Positions 45,096 through 54,775 are shown, counted from the first letter of the stretch. The stretch: 64,000 bases of DNA from Achromobacter sp. AONIH1 (GCF_002902905.1 NZ_CP026124.1:4712001-4776000); one strand, 5' to 3'. The notes: a model not told the origin generated them from the letters alone. Made by a program: numbers and translations.

Positions 45096-45503
45096 CTATT
45101 TGACCAGGAAAGCCTCGTCCACCGGCACCTGCATGGACGTGACCAGCGCATTGGTCTGGGCCGCCATGCCGATCACGGCCAGCAGCTCGGCGTGCTGGCC
45201 GTCGGTCATGCCCTTGGCCCTGGCCGCCGCCGTATGGGAATGGATGCAGTAGCCGCAGCCATTGGCCGTGGACACGGCGATGTAGATCAGCTCGCGCACC
45301 AGCGGCGACAGCTCGCCGTCCGCCATCATGACCTGTTTGAGCTGTTCCCAGACCCGCCGCAGCTGCGGCGGATCGCTAGCCAGGGCGCGCCAGAAGTTGT
45401 TGACGAAATCGGATTTGCGCGTGGCGCGGATGTCCTCGAACACCGCCCACGCCTCGGGAATCGCGCGGACTTCCTCGTCCGACAGCAAGCGCACCGTGGC
45501 CAT
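45096..45503 (-). CDS. Carboxymuconolactone decarboxylase/AhpD-like protein
   Basis: 135 residues, all-helical AhpD-like fold. The redox motif is complete: Glu71, Cys83, Cys86 and His90 (E-X11-C-X2-C-X3-H) in LVRELIYIAVSTANGCGYCIHSH, so a peroxide- or disulfide-related activity is more likely than decarboxylation. It follows the M81 peptidase gene by 84 bases and precedes the LON-domain gene by 8. Confidence 0.87.
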   Translation of the reverse strand: MATVRLLSDEEVRAIPEAWAVFEDIRATRKSDFVNNFWRALASDPPQLRRVWEQLKQVMMADGELSPLVRELIYIAVSTANGCGYCIHSHTAAARAKGMTDGQHAELLAVIGMAAQTNALVTSMQVPVDEAFLVK

Positions 45504-45587
45504 GGCCCTTCCTCCCAGTATGGCGATCGGGGCGCGGCCGGACGCCGCGCCCGCAAGCCGCCATTGGACAGGATAGCGGCCCGCCGT

Positions 45588-47093
45588 TCAAGCCTGGGCG
45601 CGATAGTCCTGCTGCGCCATCGGCTCCAGCGGATACAGCGGCCGCTGGCGGCGCTGGTAGGCGAACAGGCCGTAGTCCGAGCTGGTGACGCCCGGGCTGT
45701 CGCACTCGACCAGCGCGCCGGAGATGGGCACGAACACCGGCCGGCAATACATGCGCGACTTGACCAGGACGAAGCGCGCGGCGCGCGGGTCCAGGCCCAG
45801 GCTTTCGAACACGCCCAGGTCCCAGGGCTCGTGCGTGCGGCTGGTCAGCACCAGCTGCGCCGCGCCCAGGTCCAGCACCGCGCTGGGGCCCATGCAGGCG
45901 GTCTGCCCGGTGTAGGTCGGGCCGGTGATCACGTATTCGCCGTTACTCAACGCGCGCACCACGCCGCGCAGCGTCACCGGCGCGGCGGCGCGGCCGATGG
46001 CGTCGATGGGCCGCTTGTTGCCCACCGGCAGCTCCACCGTGGCGCCCACGCCCGCGCGCGCCATGGCCGCGACGGCCTCGGGGTCGCAATACAGCCCGGC
46101 CTGGATGCCGGTAAGCCCGGCGTCCAGCGCCGCCATCAGCACGTCCATGGTGTCGCAGGTGCCGCCCGACATGCAGTTGTCGCCATGATCCAGCAGCAGC
46201 ACCGGCTTGTTCGCGCCTTCGGCCAGCCGGGCCGCGCGCGCCAGCGAGTCGGCCAGGGGCTCGCTGCGGTAGTAGAAGCCGTCGCGGTTGGCCCAGATGG
46301 CGTCGGCCAGCGCCGTAACGGCGCGCTCGGCGGCCGCGCGTCCGGCCTCGCCCGCGCCCACCGCCACCACGCTCAGGCAGGGCGCGGGGATGTCGGCCAG
46401 CGCGAAGCCGGCCAGCACCGACACGCCCAGCACCGCGCCCTGCTCGGCCTGGCGCGCGGCCTGCACCGCCTCGCGCATCGCGCCCTCGGCCGTGGCGCTG
46501 CGCAGCGTATGGGTCATCAGCGGCAGGCGGCGCCAGGCCAGCGCCGGGCGCGGCCCGCCCGCCAGCCAGTCGAACAGGATGCGGCCGGCGTGCTCGCCGG
46601 TCTCGTACATGTCGACGTGGGGATAGGTCTTGAAGCTGATGATGACGTCGGCGTTGTCCACCATCTTCTGCGTGACGTTGCCGTGCAGGTCCAGCGCCAC
46701 GGCCACCGGCACGCCCGGCGCGGCCTGGCGCAGCCGTTCCAGCAGGTCGCCCTCGCCGTCGTCGGTGGTCTCGACCGCCATGGCGCCATGCAAATCCAGC
46801 AGCAGCGCGTCGCAGCCGGGCGCGGCGGCGACGATGCGGTCGCATAGTTCCCTGTAGGCCGCGCCGTCCACCCGCCCGCTGGGGTAGGCCGTGGCCGACA
46901 CCGGCGTGACAAGCCCGGCGCCGTGCGCTTCGGCCAGGTCGATGAAGGCGGACATGGCGGTGCGCTTGCCCTTGTTCTCTTCGTAGGCGGCGGCGTCGTA
47001 GGTCGGGCCGTCGTTGCCGAAGGCGGACAGCGGCGTGGGCACCGGCGAGAACGTGTTGGTCTCGTGGTTCATGCGCGCGATCAGGACTTTCAT
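45588..47093 (-). CDS. M81 family metallopeptidase (MlrC/microcystinase C-like)
   Basis: 501 residues. MlrC-type zinc hydrolase: the N-terminus ARMNHETNTFSP, the metal-site block LLLDLHGAMAVETTDDGEGDLLERLR, VALDLHGNVTQKMVDNAD and HGDNCMSGGTCDTMDV are the family landmarks. MlrC cleaves linear microcystin peptides, but most family members lie in unrelated catabolic operons and their substrates are not known. The ATG overlaps the stop of the AmiR-like gene by 4 bases, so it is part of the amide operon and may hydrolyse an amide or peptide bond in the transported compound. Confidence 0.9.
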   Translation of the reverse strand: MKVLIARMNHETNTFSPVPTPLSAFGNDGPTYDAAAYEENKGKRTAMSAFIDLAEAHGAGLVTPVSATAYPSGRVDGAAYRELCDRIVAAAPGCDALLLDLHGAMAVETTDDGEGDLLERLRQAAPGVPVAVALDLHGNVTQKMVDNADVIISFKTYPHVDMYETGEHAGRILFDWLAGGPRPALAWRRLPLMTHTLRSATAEGAMREAVQAARQAEQGAVLGVSVLAGFALADIPAPCLSVVAVGAGEAGRAAAERAVTALADAIWANRDGFYYRSEPLADSLARAARLAEGANKPVLLLDHGDNCMSGGTCDTMDVLMAALDAGLTGIQAGLYCDPEAVAAMARAGVGATVELPVGNKRPIDAIGRAAAPVTLRGVVRALSNGEYVITGPTYTGQTACMGPSAVLDLGAAQLVLTSRTHEPWDLGVFESLGLDPRAARFVLVKSRMYCRPVFVPISGALVECDSPGVTSSDYGLFAYQRRQRPLYPLEPMAQQDYRAQA

Positions 47094-47749
47094 ATGGGGT
47101 CTCCCTTGGTTTTTTCTGCCGTGCCCAGTGCGCGCGCCGACGCGCCGCCCAGGCCGAGTTTTTCCATGGCCTCGCTGGCCTCAACGATCATGGCGGCCAC
47201 CTCGGCCACGCTGACCCGCAGGCGGGTGGCGCGCGAGCGCATGTGCTCGTAGGCCTCGCGCTCGTCCACCCGCTGGTTGTCCATCAGCGCGCGGATCGCC
47301 TTCTCGATCACGCGGCGCGCCTTGATGGTGCCCTCGAGCTTGTCGATCTTGTTCTGCTGGCGGTTCTGGAACAGCTTGGCCGAGCGCGCCAGCACCAGCG
47401 TGCTGAGGATGCCAGCCGAGCGGAACGGCCGCGTCAGCACGCCGTGGGCGTTGGTCTTGAGCAGCTGCTTGAGCGTGGTCGGCGTCTCGTAGTCCGACAG
47501 CGCGATCAACGTCGCGTCAGCCTCGCTGGACGACCAGGCGGCGCTGTTCTGCCCGCACTGCGACACCAGGAAGAACACCACGTCGGCGCCCGCCGGCGGA
47601 CAGTCCGGGAACGGCCAGTGCAGATGGATGCGGCAGCCGATGCGCTTGAGCTGCTCGACCAGCAGGTCGCGGTCCTCGCCGGGCGGATAGACCACGGCCA
47701 CCGCGATGCTGCGCAGGTCCTCGTAGAGGCGGCGTAGGCTATGGTCCAT
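47090..47749 (-). CDS. ANTAR-domain antiterminator, AmiR-like
   Basis: 219 residues. N-terminal pseudo-receiver (residues ~12-125), then a coiled coil, then a three-helix ANTAR RNA-binding domain (QNKIDKLEGTIKARRVIEKAIRALMDNQRVDEREAYEHMRSRATRLRVSVAEVA). In Pseudomonas AmiR prevents termination in the leader of the amidase operon when AmiC binds an amide. Here it lies 9 bases after an AmiC-like gene in an operon that starts with an amidase-family gene, and the operon leader has a terminator (54776-54815). The role is therefore very likely the same. Confidence 0.92.
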   Translation of the reverse strand: MDHSLRRLYEDLRSIAVAVVYPPGEDRDLLVEQLKRIGCRIHLHWPFPDCPPAGADVVFFLVSQCGQNSAAWSSSEADATLIALSDYETPTTLKQLLKTNAHGVLTRPFRSAGILSTLVLARSAKLFQNRQQNKIDKLEGTIKARRVIEKAIRALMDNQRVDEREAYEHMRSRATRLRVSVAEVAAMIVEASEAMEKLGLGGASARALGTAEKTKGDPI

Positions 47750-47758
47750 GTCGGCGAC

Positions 47759-48964
47759 CTATTCTAGCCAGAAGGCGTCTAGCCCCAGCGACGTCATGTA
47801 CGGGTCCGGCCGTACCGCCGCGTCGCTCTGCCACACTACGTCGAAGCCGCCGTCCGGCCGGCACACGCCGATGCGCGGCGTCAGCGCGCAATGGTTGTTC
47901 TCGGGCAGCACCGCCAGCGGGCCGCCCGGCGCGTCGAAGGCCACCTGATGCACCGCCTGCACCAGCTTGCGCGTGTCCTGGCTGCCCGCGCGCTGCAAGG
48001 CGCGGGCGTACAGGTGCAACTGGCTGTACGACGCCTCGGCGTAGACGCTGGCCGGGCGCTCGCCGAAGCGCTGCCGCCAGCGCGCCAGGAAATGCGCGTT
48101 GGCCGGCGTGTCCACCGAATTGAAATACGTGGCCGCGGTGATGTGGCCGGCGCACAGGGCCGGGCCGACCTGGGCCACCTCGGCCTCGGTCATGGTCAGG
48201 CTGGCGATGGGCATGCGCGCGGCCGACAGGCCCATCTCGTGGTAGCGGCGGTAGAAGCGCTCGGCGTCCGAGCCGATCAGCGTCGAGAACACCACGTCCG
48301 GCTGGATGCGGCGGATGTCCTCGACAACCTCGTTGATGTCGGCCTGGTCGCAGCCCAGCCGCAGATAGGTTTCGTCGAGGATCTCGCCGCCGTGCTGCTC
48401 GACGGTGTCGCGCATGATGCGGTTGGTCTCGCGCGGATAGATGTAGTCGGCGCCCACCAGGAAGATGCGCGAGCCGCAATGCCGGATCAGGTAGGCCGCC
48501 AGCTGCATGCTGCCCTGGTTGGGCGCGGCGCCCGTGTAGATGACGTTGGGCGAATACTCGAAACCTTCGTAGACCGAGGCGTACCACAGCAGCGAGTTGC
48601 TGCGCTCGACCACCGGCAGCATGGCCTTGCGGCAATGCGAGGTGCAGCCACCGAAGATCACGTTGACCTCGTCGTCCAGCAGCAGCCGGCCGGCCAGCCG
48701 GCGGTATTCCTCGCTCTCGCTGCGCGGGTCGTAGACCACCGGCTCCAGCGGCCGGCCCAGCACGCCGCCCAGCGCATTGATCTCTTCCACGGCCAGCACC
48801 GTGCCGAAGAAATGCTGCGACTCGGTGGTGCCGCTGACGCCGCTGCGCGAGTACAGCACGCCGATGCGCCAGCCGGGCACGGCCGGGGCCGGCGGCGTTG
48901 CGGAATTCGGGATCGGCGCGTTGCCGTCATTGGCCTGCGTCATGGCGTCGGGATCCGGGTTCAT
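47759..48964 (-). CDS. AmiC-like cytoplasmic ligand sensor (periplasmic-binding-protein fold)
   Basis: 401 residues with a Peripla_BP_5/6 fold but no signal peptide, as for AmiC, which binds amides in the cytoplasm and sequesters AmiR. The block WRIGVLYSRSGVSGTTESQHFFGTVLAVEEINALGG and FGGCTSHCRKAMLPVVERSNSLLWYASVYEGFEYSPNVIYTG are AmiC/urea-binding-type. The N-terminus has a Pro/Asn-rich tail of 30 residues. It stands between the transporter genes and amiR. AmiC-type ligand-gated control of the downstream antiterminator is the likely role. Confidence 0.9.
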   Translation of the reverse strand: MNPDPDAMTQANDGNAPIPNSATPPAPAVPGWRIGVLYSRSGVSGTTESQHFFGTVLAVEEINALGGVLGRPLEPVVYDPRSESEEYRRLAGRLLLDDEVNVIFGGCTSHCRKAMLPVVERSNSLLWYASVYEGFEYSPNVIYTGAAPNQGSMQLAAYLIRHCGSRIFLVGADYIYPRETNRIMRDTVEQHGGEILDETYLRLGCDQADINEVVEDIRRIQPDVVFSTLIGSDAERFYRRYHEMGLSAARMPIASLTMTEAEVAQVGPALCAGHITAATYFNSVDTPANAHFLARWRQRFGERPASVYAEASYSQLHLYARALQRAGSQDTRKLVQAVHQVAFDAPGGPLAVLPENNHCALTPRIGVCRPDGGFDVVWQSDAAVRPDPYMTSLGLDAFWLE

Positions 48965-48974
48965 GCCTGCGGGT

Positions 48975-49742
48975 TCATACCTTCAGGTGATCAATGATAT
49001 GGCCTGCGGCCCCGGCCGCGCCAGCCTCGCCCTGGTCGACGATGGCGCCCTGCTTCAGGATCAGGTAGCGGTCGGCCACCTTGAGCGCGAAGGCCACGTT
49101 CTGCTCGACGATGAACATGCTGGTGCCGCGCCGCTCGCGCTCCCAGGCCAGCGCGCCGGCCAGCCGGTCGATCACCGAGGGCTGCAGGCCTTCGGTGATC
49201 TCGTCCAGCAGCAGCAAGGCGGGCCGCTGCATCAGCCCGCGAGCCACCAGCAGCATCTTCTGCTCGCCGCCCGACAGGGTGCCGGCATGCTGGCGCAGCC
49301 GGCTGGCGAACACCGGAAACAGCTGCGCCATGTCGGCGAAGCGCTCGTCGAACAGCCGGTCGGACGGCAGGCCCAGCCGCAGGTTGTCGCGGATGCTCAG
49401 GTCCGGGAACAGCGCCTGTTCCTGCGCGGCATAGGCCACGCCGTGGCGCGCCACGTCCTGCGGCCGCATGCGCGTGGCGTCCGCGCCGCCCAGCCGTACC
49501 CGGCCGCCGGCCTTGGGCAGATAGCCCATCACCGTCTTGAGCAGCGTGCTCTTGCCCATGCCGTTCTTGCCCAGCAGCGCCACGCAGGCCCCCGGCTCCA
49601 CCGCCAGCGACACGTCGCGCAGCACCAGCGCCGACTTGTAGCCGCTGGACACGCCCTCCAGGGCCAGGGCGGGCTGGCCGCCCTGCCCGCCCGCGCCGGC
49701 GCGTCCGTCCGCCTTCGCCCGTCCATTCGCCTGCATGTTCAT
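48975..49742 (-). CDS. ABC transporter ATPase, LivF type (amide operon)
   Basis: 255 residues from the ATG at 49742, which overlaps the stop of the upstream permease-ATPase fusion by 4 bases; the frame is open further upstream but this is the coupled start. Walker A GKNGMGKST, signature LSGGEQKMLLVARGL, Walker B LLLLDEITEGLQP. The N-terminal ~25 residues are a Gly/Ala/Lys-rich tail not usual in LivF. Second ATPase of the operon's importer. Confidence 0.92.
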   Translation of the reverse strand: MNMQANGRAKADGRAGAGGQGGQPALALEGVSSGYKSALVLRDVSLAVEPGACVALLGKNGMGKSTLLKTVMGYLPKAGGRVRLGGADATRMRPQDVARHGVAYAAQEQALFPDLSIRDNLRLGLPSDRLFDERFADMAQLFPVFASRLRQHAGTLSGGEQKMLLVARGLMQRPALLLLDEITEGLQPSVIDRLAGALAWERERRGTSMFIVEQNVAFALKVADRYLILKQGAIVDQGEAGAAGAAGHIIDHLKV

Positions 49743-51535
49743 TGCCGCGCCTCCTCTGCCACCGCCTGCGCGCTGCCGGCGTAGATGGCGCGCACCAGCG
49801 CCGACTCCACCACCTCCTGGAAACTGCCGTCCATCACGATGCGCCCCTGGTGCAGCACCACGATGCGCGTGGCCACCTCGGCCACGAAATCCAGGTCGTG
49901 CTCGACCAGCAGGCAACACAGCCCGTAGCGCCGCGACAGCGAAGACAGCACCTCGCCGATGCGGGTGCGCTCGGCCTTGCTCAGGCCCGCCGTGGGCTCG
50001 TCCAGCAACACCACGCGCGGCTCCAGCGCCAGCACCATGGCCAGTTCCAGCGCCTGCTGCTGGCCGTGCGACAGGTCGCGCGCTGGGCGGTCCAGGCACT
50101 GATCCAGTTCCGTCATGCGCAGCACTTCCAGCGCGTAGGGCGGCAGCCGCAGCTCGGGCGCGCGCCGCAGCCAGGACGGGCGCTCGCGGATGGCCGAGGC
50201 GATGCGCAGGCTTTCCGCCACCGTCATGCTGTCGAAGATGTTGGCGTTCTGGAACTTGCGGCCCAGCCCGGCGCGCACGCAGAACGCCGGCCCCTCGCGC
50301 CGTATGGTCCGGCCGCACAGCTCGATCTCGCCGGCCGAGCGCTCGGCGCCGTCGGCGATGCAGCGCATCAGCGTGGTCTTGCCCGCGCCGTTCGGGCCGA
50401 TCAGTCCAAGCAGCTCGCCGCCGCCGGCCTTCAGGTCGATGCCTTCCAGCACCTGCAGGCTGCCGAAGCGCTTGGCCACGCCGCGCAGGCTCAACCCCGC
50501 CGCGCCTTCCGGCGCCGGCGGCCTGGCGGTCAGCGCCGGCGCGGTCGCGGCGGCCGCGCGCCGTTTCGGCCCCAGCAGCAGCGGCAGCAGCCCGCGCGGC
50601 AGCAGCAGGATGACCACGATGAAGGTCACGCCCAGCAGCAACTGCCACACGAAGGGCATGTAGCCGCTCAGGTACGAGGCCGCCAGGTTGATCAGGATCG
50701 CGCCCAGCACCGGCCCCCAGATCGTGCCGCGCCCGCCCAGCGCCACCCAGATGATCAGCTCGGTGCCGAACACGAAGCCGGTCAGCTCCGGCGCCACCAC
50801 GCCGCTGAAGGCGCCGTAGCCGAAGCCCGCCAGCGCCGCCACCACGCCGCACGCGACCAGCAGCGCGATACGCCAGCGCGCCGTGTCCAGCCCCAGGTAG
50901 CTGCAACGCGATTCGTTGTCGCGCAGCGCCGCCAGGATGCGGCCGGCGTCGCTGCGCGTCACCGTCCAGGCCAGCAGCGCCACCGCCGACAGCGCGCCCG
51001 CCGCTACCACGTACCAGGCCTGCAGCGACAGGTCGAAGCTGTCGTAGCCGGTCAGCCCCGAGGACGAGCCGGTATAGGTGCCGCCGGACAGCGCCACCTG
51101 GGTCAGCACGATGGGCAGCACCAGCGATATCACCGTGGCGAAGAACGGCGAGGCGCCCCGGTAGAAGGACAGCCAGCCCGTCACCAGCGCCAGCGCCGCC
51201 GAGGCCAGCGCCGCCGCCAGCACGGCCAGCGCCGCCACTCCGGGCGAGAAGCCGAAATGCGTGAAGGCCAGCCCGGCCGCATAGGCGCCCACGCCGAAGA
51301 ACGCCGACTGCCCGAAGGTCAGGTAGCCGGTATAGCCCCACAGCAGGTCCACCGTCACCGCGGCGATGGCGAAGAACAGCGCCTTGATCAGCACGTTCAG
51401 CAGATAGGTGTCGAACAGCCAGGGGCCGGCCACGGTCAGTGCCAGGCATAGCGCCGCCAGCGCGCCCAGATCGCGGCCGTTGCGGCGCGCGCGGCCCGCG
51501 GGCGCTTCGCGTTCCAACAAGGTGTCAGTCATCAT
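49739..51535 (-). CDS. Fused Liv-type permease and ATPase (LivM-LivG fusion, amide operon)
   Basis: 598 residues: LivM permease (residues ~20-320, WGYTGYLTFGQSAFFGVGAYAAGLAF) joined to a LivG ATPase (~345-598) with GPNGAGKTT and the signature SHGQQQALELA before VVLLDEPTAGL. It has the same domain order as the fusion at 4934-6679 but the two are clearly different in sequence. It completes the importer with LivH, LivF and the binding protein of this operon. A 30-bp gap separates it from the livH-like gene. Confidence 0.93.
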   Translation of the reverse strand: MMTDTLLEREAPAGRARRNGRDLGALAALCLALTVAGPWLFDTYLLNVLIKALFFAIAAVTVDLLWGYTGYLTFGQSAFFGVGAYAAGLAFTHFGFSPGVAALAVLAAALASAALALVTGWLSFYRGASPFFATVISLVLPIVLTQVALSGGTYTGSSSGLTGYDSFDLSLQAWYVVAAGALSAVALLAWTVTRSDAGRILAALRDNESRCSYLGLDTARWRIALLVACGVVAALAGFGYGAFSGVVAPELTGFVFGTELIIWVALGGRGTIWGPVLGAILINLAASYLSGYMPFVWQLLLGVTFIVVILLLPRGLLPLLLGPKRRAAAATAPALTARPPAPEGAAGLSLRGVAKRFGSLQVLEGIDLKAGGGELLGLIGPNGAGKTTLMRCIADGAERSAGEIELCGRTIRREGPAFCVRAGLGRKFQNANIFDSMTVAESLRIASAIRERPSWLRRAPELRLPPYALEVLRMTELDQCLDRPARDLSHGQQQALELAMVLALEPRVVLLDEPTAGLSKAERTRIGEVLSSLSRRYGLCCLLVEHDLDFVAEVATRIVVLHQGRIVMDGSFQEVVESALVRAIYAGSAQAVAEEARQ

Positions 51536-51565
51536 GAATTCTCCGTGGCGCGCGCCACTACCGCG

Positions 51566-52399
51566 TCAGTCATGGGAAAAGCCCTGCGGACGGATGCGCA
51601 GCGTCAGCGCCGCCAGCACGGCGATCGTGACGCCGCCCAGGATCGGGCTGAGGTACACGCTCACCAGCACCTGGCAGGCGCCGTACACCAGGCAGGTCAG
51701 CAGCAGCGCGCCGATCGAATGGCCGGACACCATCACCAGCATGAAGGCGCTGACCAGCCAGGGCAGGCCCATGTTCGGATCGACGCTGGACAACGGCGTG
51801 ATCAGCGCGCCGGCCAGCGCGCCCAGGCCCGCGCCCAGGCCGAAAGTCGCCAGGCGGATGCGCTCGGCCTGGATGCCCAGCCCGCGCGCCAGGTTCTCGT
51901 TCATGATGACGGCGCGCGTGCGCACGCCGAAGCGCGTGCGGTTCAGCAGCAGCGTCAGCAGCAGGTACAGCAGCAACGCCGCCGGGATCAGGAACAGCCG
52001 GTAGGCCGAGTACTCCGTGCCCAGCAAGCTCGCCGCGCCCTGCACCGGCGAATCGACGAACTGCACCTCGCGGCCGAAGGCCATGGTGATGAGCTGGCCG
52101 ATCACGATGCCCAGGCCCCAGGTCGCCAGGATGGCGTCCAGCGGCCGTTTGTACAGCGGCTGCACGATCAGCCGCTCGACCAGCAATCCGGTGGCCACGC
52201 CCGCCGCCAGCGCGGCCGGCAGCGCCAGCCAGGGGTTCAACCCCAGCTGCGTCACCACCAGGCTGGCGTAGCTGCCCAGCGTGATGATGGCGCCATGGGC
52301 GAAGTTCACGATCTTCATCACCCCGAAAATGATCATCAGCCCGGCGGTCACGATGAACAGCATGGCCGCGGTGCTCAGGATGTCCAGCAACAATCCCAT
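51566..52399 (-). CDS. ABC transporter permease, LivH type (amide operon)
   Basis: 277 residues from the ATG at 52399, which has a GGAGAAGACG site; an in-frame ATG 48 bases upstream lacks one. Opening FIVTAGLMIIFGVMKIVNFAHGAIITLGSYAS holds the LivH NFAHG loop, and GVRTRAVIMNENLARGLGIQ is the conserved cytoplasmic loop. Eight membrane segments are expected. It is 164 bases after the binding-protein gene in the same direction. Confidence 0.92.
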   Translation of the reverse strand: MGLLLDILSTAAMLFIVTAGLMIIFGVMKIVNFAHGAIITLGSYASLVVTQLGLNPWLALPAALAAGVATGLLVERLIVQPLYKRPLDAILATWGLGIVIGQLITMAFGREVQFVDSPVQGAASLLGTEYSAYRLFLIPAALLLYLLLTLLLNRTRFGVRTRAVIMNENLARGLGIQAERIRLATFGLGAGLGALAGALITPLSSVDPNMGLPWLVSAFMLVMVSGHSIGALLLTCLVYGACQVLVSVYLSPILGGVTIAVLAALTLRIRPQGFSHD

Positions 52400-52563
52400 C
52401 GTCTTCTCCGGCGGCCGCCCGACTGGCGGGCGGCACGCATCCAACACAGTTTGCCGCGCCCCGGCAATACGCCTGGCGGGGCCGCACGGAGCCGGCTTCG
52501 CCGGTCCGTGGCGGCGTCCCCTTTCGAGGGGGAGCGCGTGGCGCTTCGGGGGTGGGCCTCACC

Positions 52564-53745
52564 TCACTTAAGATCCGGACACTGGGCGCCAGGGTCGACG
52601 TTCTCGAAGGTCTGCAGGATCTTGATGGACCCGTCCTGCTGCACCTGACCCAGCCGCATGGTCAGCGCGGCATGGCGCTGGCGGTCCATCTTCACCACCC
52701 CGCGCGGACCGTCGAAGGACACCTGGCTCAGCGCCGCCACGATCTTCTGCGCATCCATGCCGCCGGCCTTTTCCACCGCAGCCTTGTACAGGTAGAACCC
52801 CTCGTACTGCGGCTCGGACAGGTCATTGGCGGTCTTGGCCTGGTCGCCGAACTTGGCTTTCAGCGCGGCCAGGAATTTGTGGTTCTGCGCGTTGTCGATG
52901 CTGGTCAGGTAGGACGCCGACATGTACATGCCCGCCGCCGTGTCGCCCATGGTCCTGGCCGTGCCTTCGTCGATGGCCAGGTTGCCATAGGGCATGGACA
53001 GTCCGGCCGCGCGGATCTGCTTGGCCAGGCCCACGTTGGGACTGCCGCCCGCGGTGGAGCTGATCAGCGCGCCGGGCTGGGCCGAGCGGATCTTGGAGAC
53101 GATGGGCGTCCAGTCGGTGCCGTCCATGGGCAGGTATTCCTCGCCCACCACCTTGCCACCCTGCTTCTCGATGTACTCGCGGGTGAACTTGAGCATGCCC
53201 CGGCCAAAGGAGTAGTCGCTGCCGACCAGGAAGAAGGTCTTGACGCCGCGCTCCTTCATGAAGTGGTCGACGATGGGCGCGACCTGCTGCTCCGGCACCC
53301 AGCCGTTGACGTGCATCCAGCGGTTGCAGGAACGGCCTTCGTAGAACGAGCTGTAGATGTACGGGATCTTGCCCCGGTTGATGATGGGCAGCGCGGCGTT
53401 GCGCGCCGCGCTGGTTTCCATGGCGATCACGGCGTCCACTTTCTTCTGGAACACCAGCGTGTCGTAGGCCTTTTGCGCGCCCACCGCCGACGAGGCGTCG
53501 TCGGCGATCTCCAGCACCACCTGGCGGCCCAGGATGCCGCCGGCGGCGTTGATCTCGTCGGCGGCCAGCTGCGAGGCCTGCACCACGGCCGGCGCGATCA
53601 CGCTGTTGGCGCCGGACAGGCCCACCGGCACGCCGATGCGCAAGGGTTCGGCGGCCTGCGCGGACGCGGACGCGCCCAGCAGGGCGACCACCGACAGGCG
53701 CAGCAGGAAGTTGCAATACGGAAGACGACGTTGCGAAATGCTCAT
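52564..53745 (-). CDS. ABC transporter substrate-binding protein (amide operon)
   Basis: 393 residues. The signal peptide ends LLGASASAQA|AEPLRIG, then Peripla_BP_6 fold (VPVGLSGANSVIAPAVVQASQLAADEINAAGG). The sequence ASAARNAALPIINRGKIPYIYSSFYEGRSCNRWMHVNGWVPEQQVAPIVDH resembles amide/urea/AmiC-type binders. A strong AAGGAGAAAACC site precedes the ATG. Ligand probably an amide or nitrile-derived compound from the operon context. Confidence 0.92.
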   Translation of the reverse strand: MSISQRRLPYCNFLLRLSVVALLGASASAQAAEPLRIGVPVGLSGANSVIAPAVVQASQLAADEINAAGGILGRQVVLEIADDASSAVGAQKAYDTLVFQKKVDAVIAMETSAARNAALPIINRGKIPYIYSSFYEGRSCNRWMHVNGWVPEQQVAPIVDHFMKERGVKTFFLVGSDYSFGRGMLKFTREYIEKQGGKVVGEEYLPMDGTDWTPIVSKIRSAQPGALISSTAGGSPNVGLAKQIRAAGLSMPYGNLAIDEGTARTMGDTAAGMYMSASYLTSIDNAQNHKFLAALKAKFGDQAKTANDLSEPQYEGFYLYKAAVEKAGGMDAQKIVAALSQVSFDGPRGVVKMDRQRHAALTMRLGQVQQDGSIKILQTFENVDPGAQCPDLK

Positions 53746-53816
53746 GGTTTTCTCCTTGGGGGCCGGCGGTGGTCCGCCGTTCGGATGTGCTGCGGGTTCG
53801 CTGCTGGATTCGCTAT

Positions 53817-54719
53817 TCAGGTCACGGTCCTGTCCGCCGCCGGCGATGGGCCGGCGCCAAGCATTTCGTCGTACACGTCGCGGCGCCGGTCGCGCAGCAC
53901 GTGGTTGAAGGCGTTGAGCTGGCGCGCGCGGCGCGCGGCCTTCAGGTCCACCGCCGCGACCAGGATCTCTTCCCGGTCGTGGCTGGCCGGCCCCGCCACC
54001 GTCCAGCCCTGCGCGCCCACGATCAGGCTGCGGCCGACGAAGGGCTGGCCGCGCTCGATGCCCACGCGGTCGGCGCAGGCCACGGTCAGGCCGTTGCTGT
54101 GAGCGCCGGCGATCGCCAGCGCGTGCGCCATCGCCGGGCCGTCAGGCGTCTGCCCCGGCATCGGCACCCAGTTGGTGGGCACGGCCACGATGTCCGCGCC
54201 GCGCATCGCCAGCAGCCGGTAGACCTCGGGGAACCAGCCGTCGTAGCAGATGGCCACGCCCAGCCGGCCGAACTCGGTGTGGAACACCGGCAGGCCCAGG
54301 TCGCCCGGTTCGAAATACAGGTTCTCGTCGCCCCACAGGTGCAGCTTGCGGTAGGTGCCCAGATAGCCTTGCGGGCCGGCGACCAGCGCAGAGTTGTAGA
54401 GCCGGCCGCCGTCGCGCTCGGCGATGCCAGCCACCAGATGGATGCCCAGCCGTTGCGCCAGCGCGATCCAGGCGCGCGCGCTGGGGCCGTCCGGCACTGT
54501 CTCGGCCAGCGCGTAGGCTTCCTCGCGGCTTTCGAACATGTAACCGGTATTGGCCAGCTCGGGCAGCACCACCAGCCGCGCGCCCTGGGCGGCGGCCTGT
54601 TCGACCAGCGCCCCGGCGCGCGCCACGTTGGCGGCGACCTCGCCCATCGCCGGGGCCATCTGCACGCAGGCGATCCGCAAATCGGCGGCGGGCGGATGCT
54701 GCGGGGAAGACTCTTGCAT
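53817..54719 (-). CDS. Nitrilase/carbon-nitrogen hydrolase family amidase
   Basis: 300 residues from the ATG at 54719 with an AAGGAGATGGC site; a longer in-frame start at 54818 would run through the terminator hairpin and is not preferred. The catalytic triad is Glu54 (VVLPELANTGY), Lys125 (YRKLHLWGDE) and Cys158 (VAICYDGWFPE). The GDENLYFEPGD block and AICYDGWFPE form place it among amidases/N-carbamoyl hydrolases of the nitrilase superfamily. It is the first gene of the operon that carries a Liv-type importer and AmiC/AmiR, in the place that AmiE (also of this superfamily) has in Pseudomonas. Confidence 0.9.
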   Translation of the reverse strand: MQESSPQHPPAADLRIACVQMAPAMGEVAANVARAGALVEQAAAQGARLVVLPELANTGYMFESREEAYALAETVPDGPSARAWIALAQRLGIHLVAGIAERDGGRLYNSALVAGPQGYLGTYRKLHLWGDENLYFEPGDLGLPVFHTEFGRLGVAICYDGWFPEVYRLLAMRGADIVAVPTNWVPMPGQTPDGPAMAHALAIAGAHSNGLTVACADRVGIERGQPFVGRSLIVGAQGWTVAGPASHDREEILVAAVDLKAARRARQLNAFNHVLRDRRRDVYDEMLGAGPSPAADRTVT

Positions 54720-54775
54720 GCCATCTCCTTCATTTCTGGAACAGAACGCGACGCACGATCCGACGACGAAAACAA

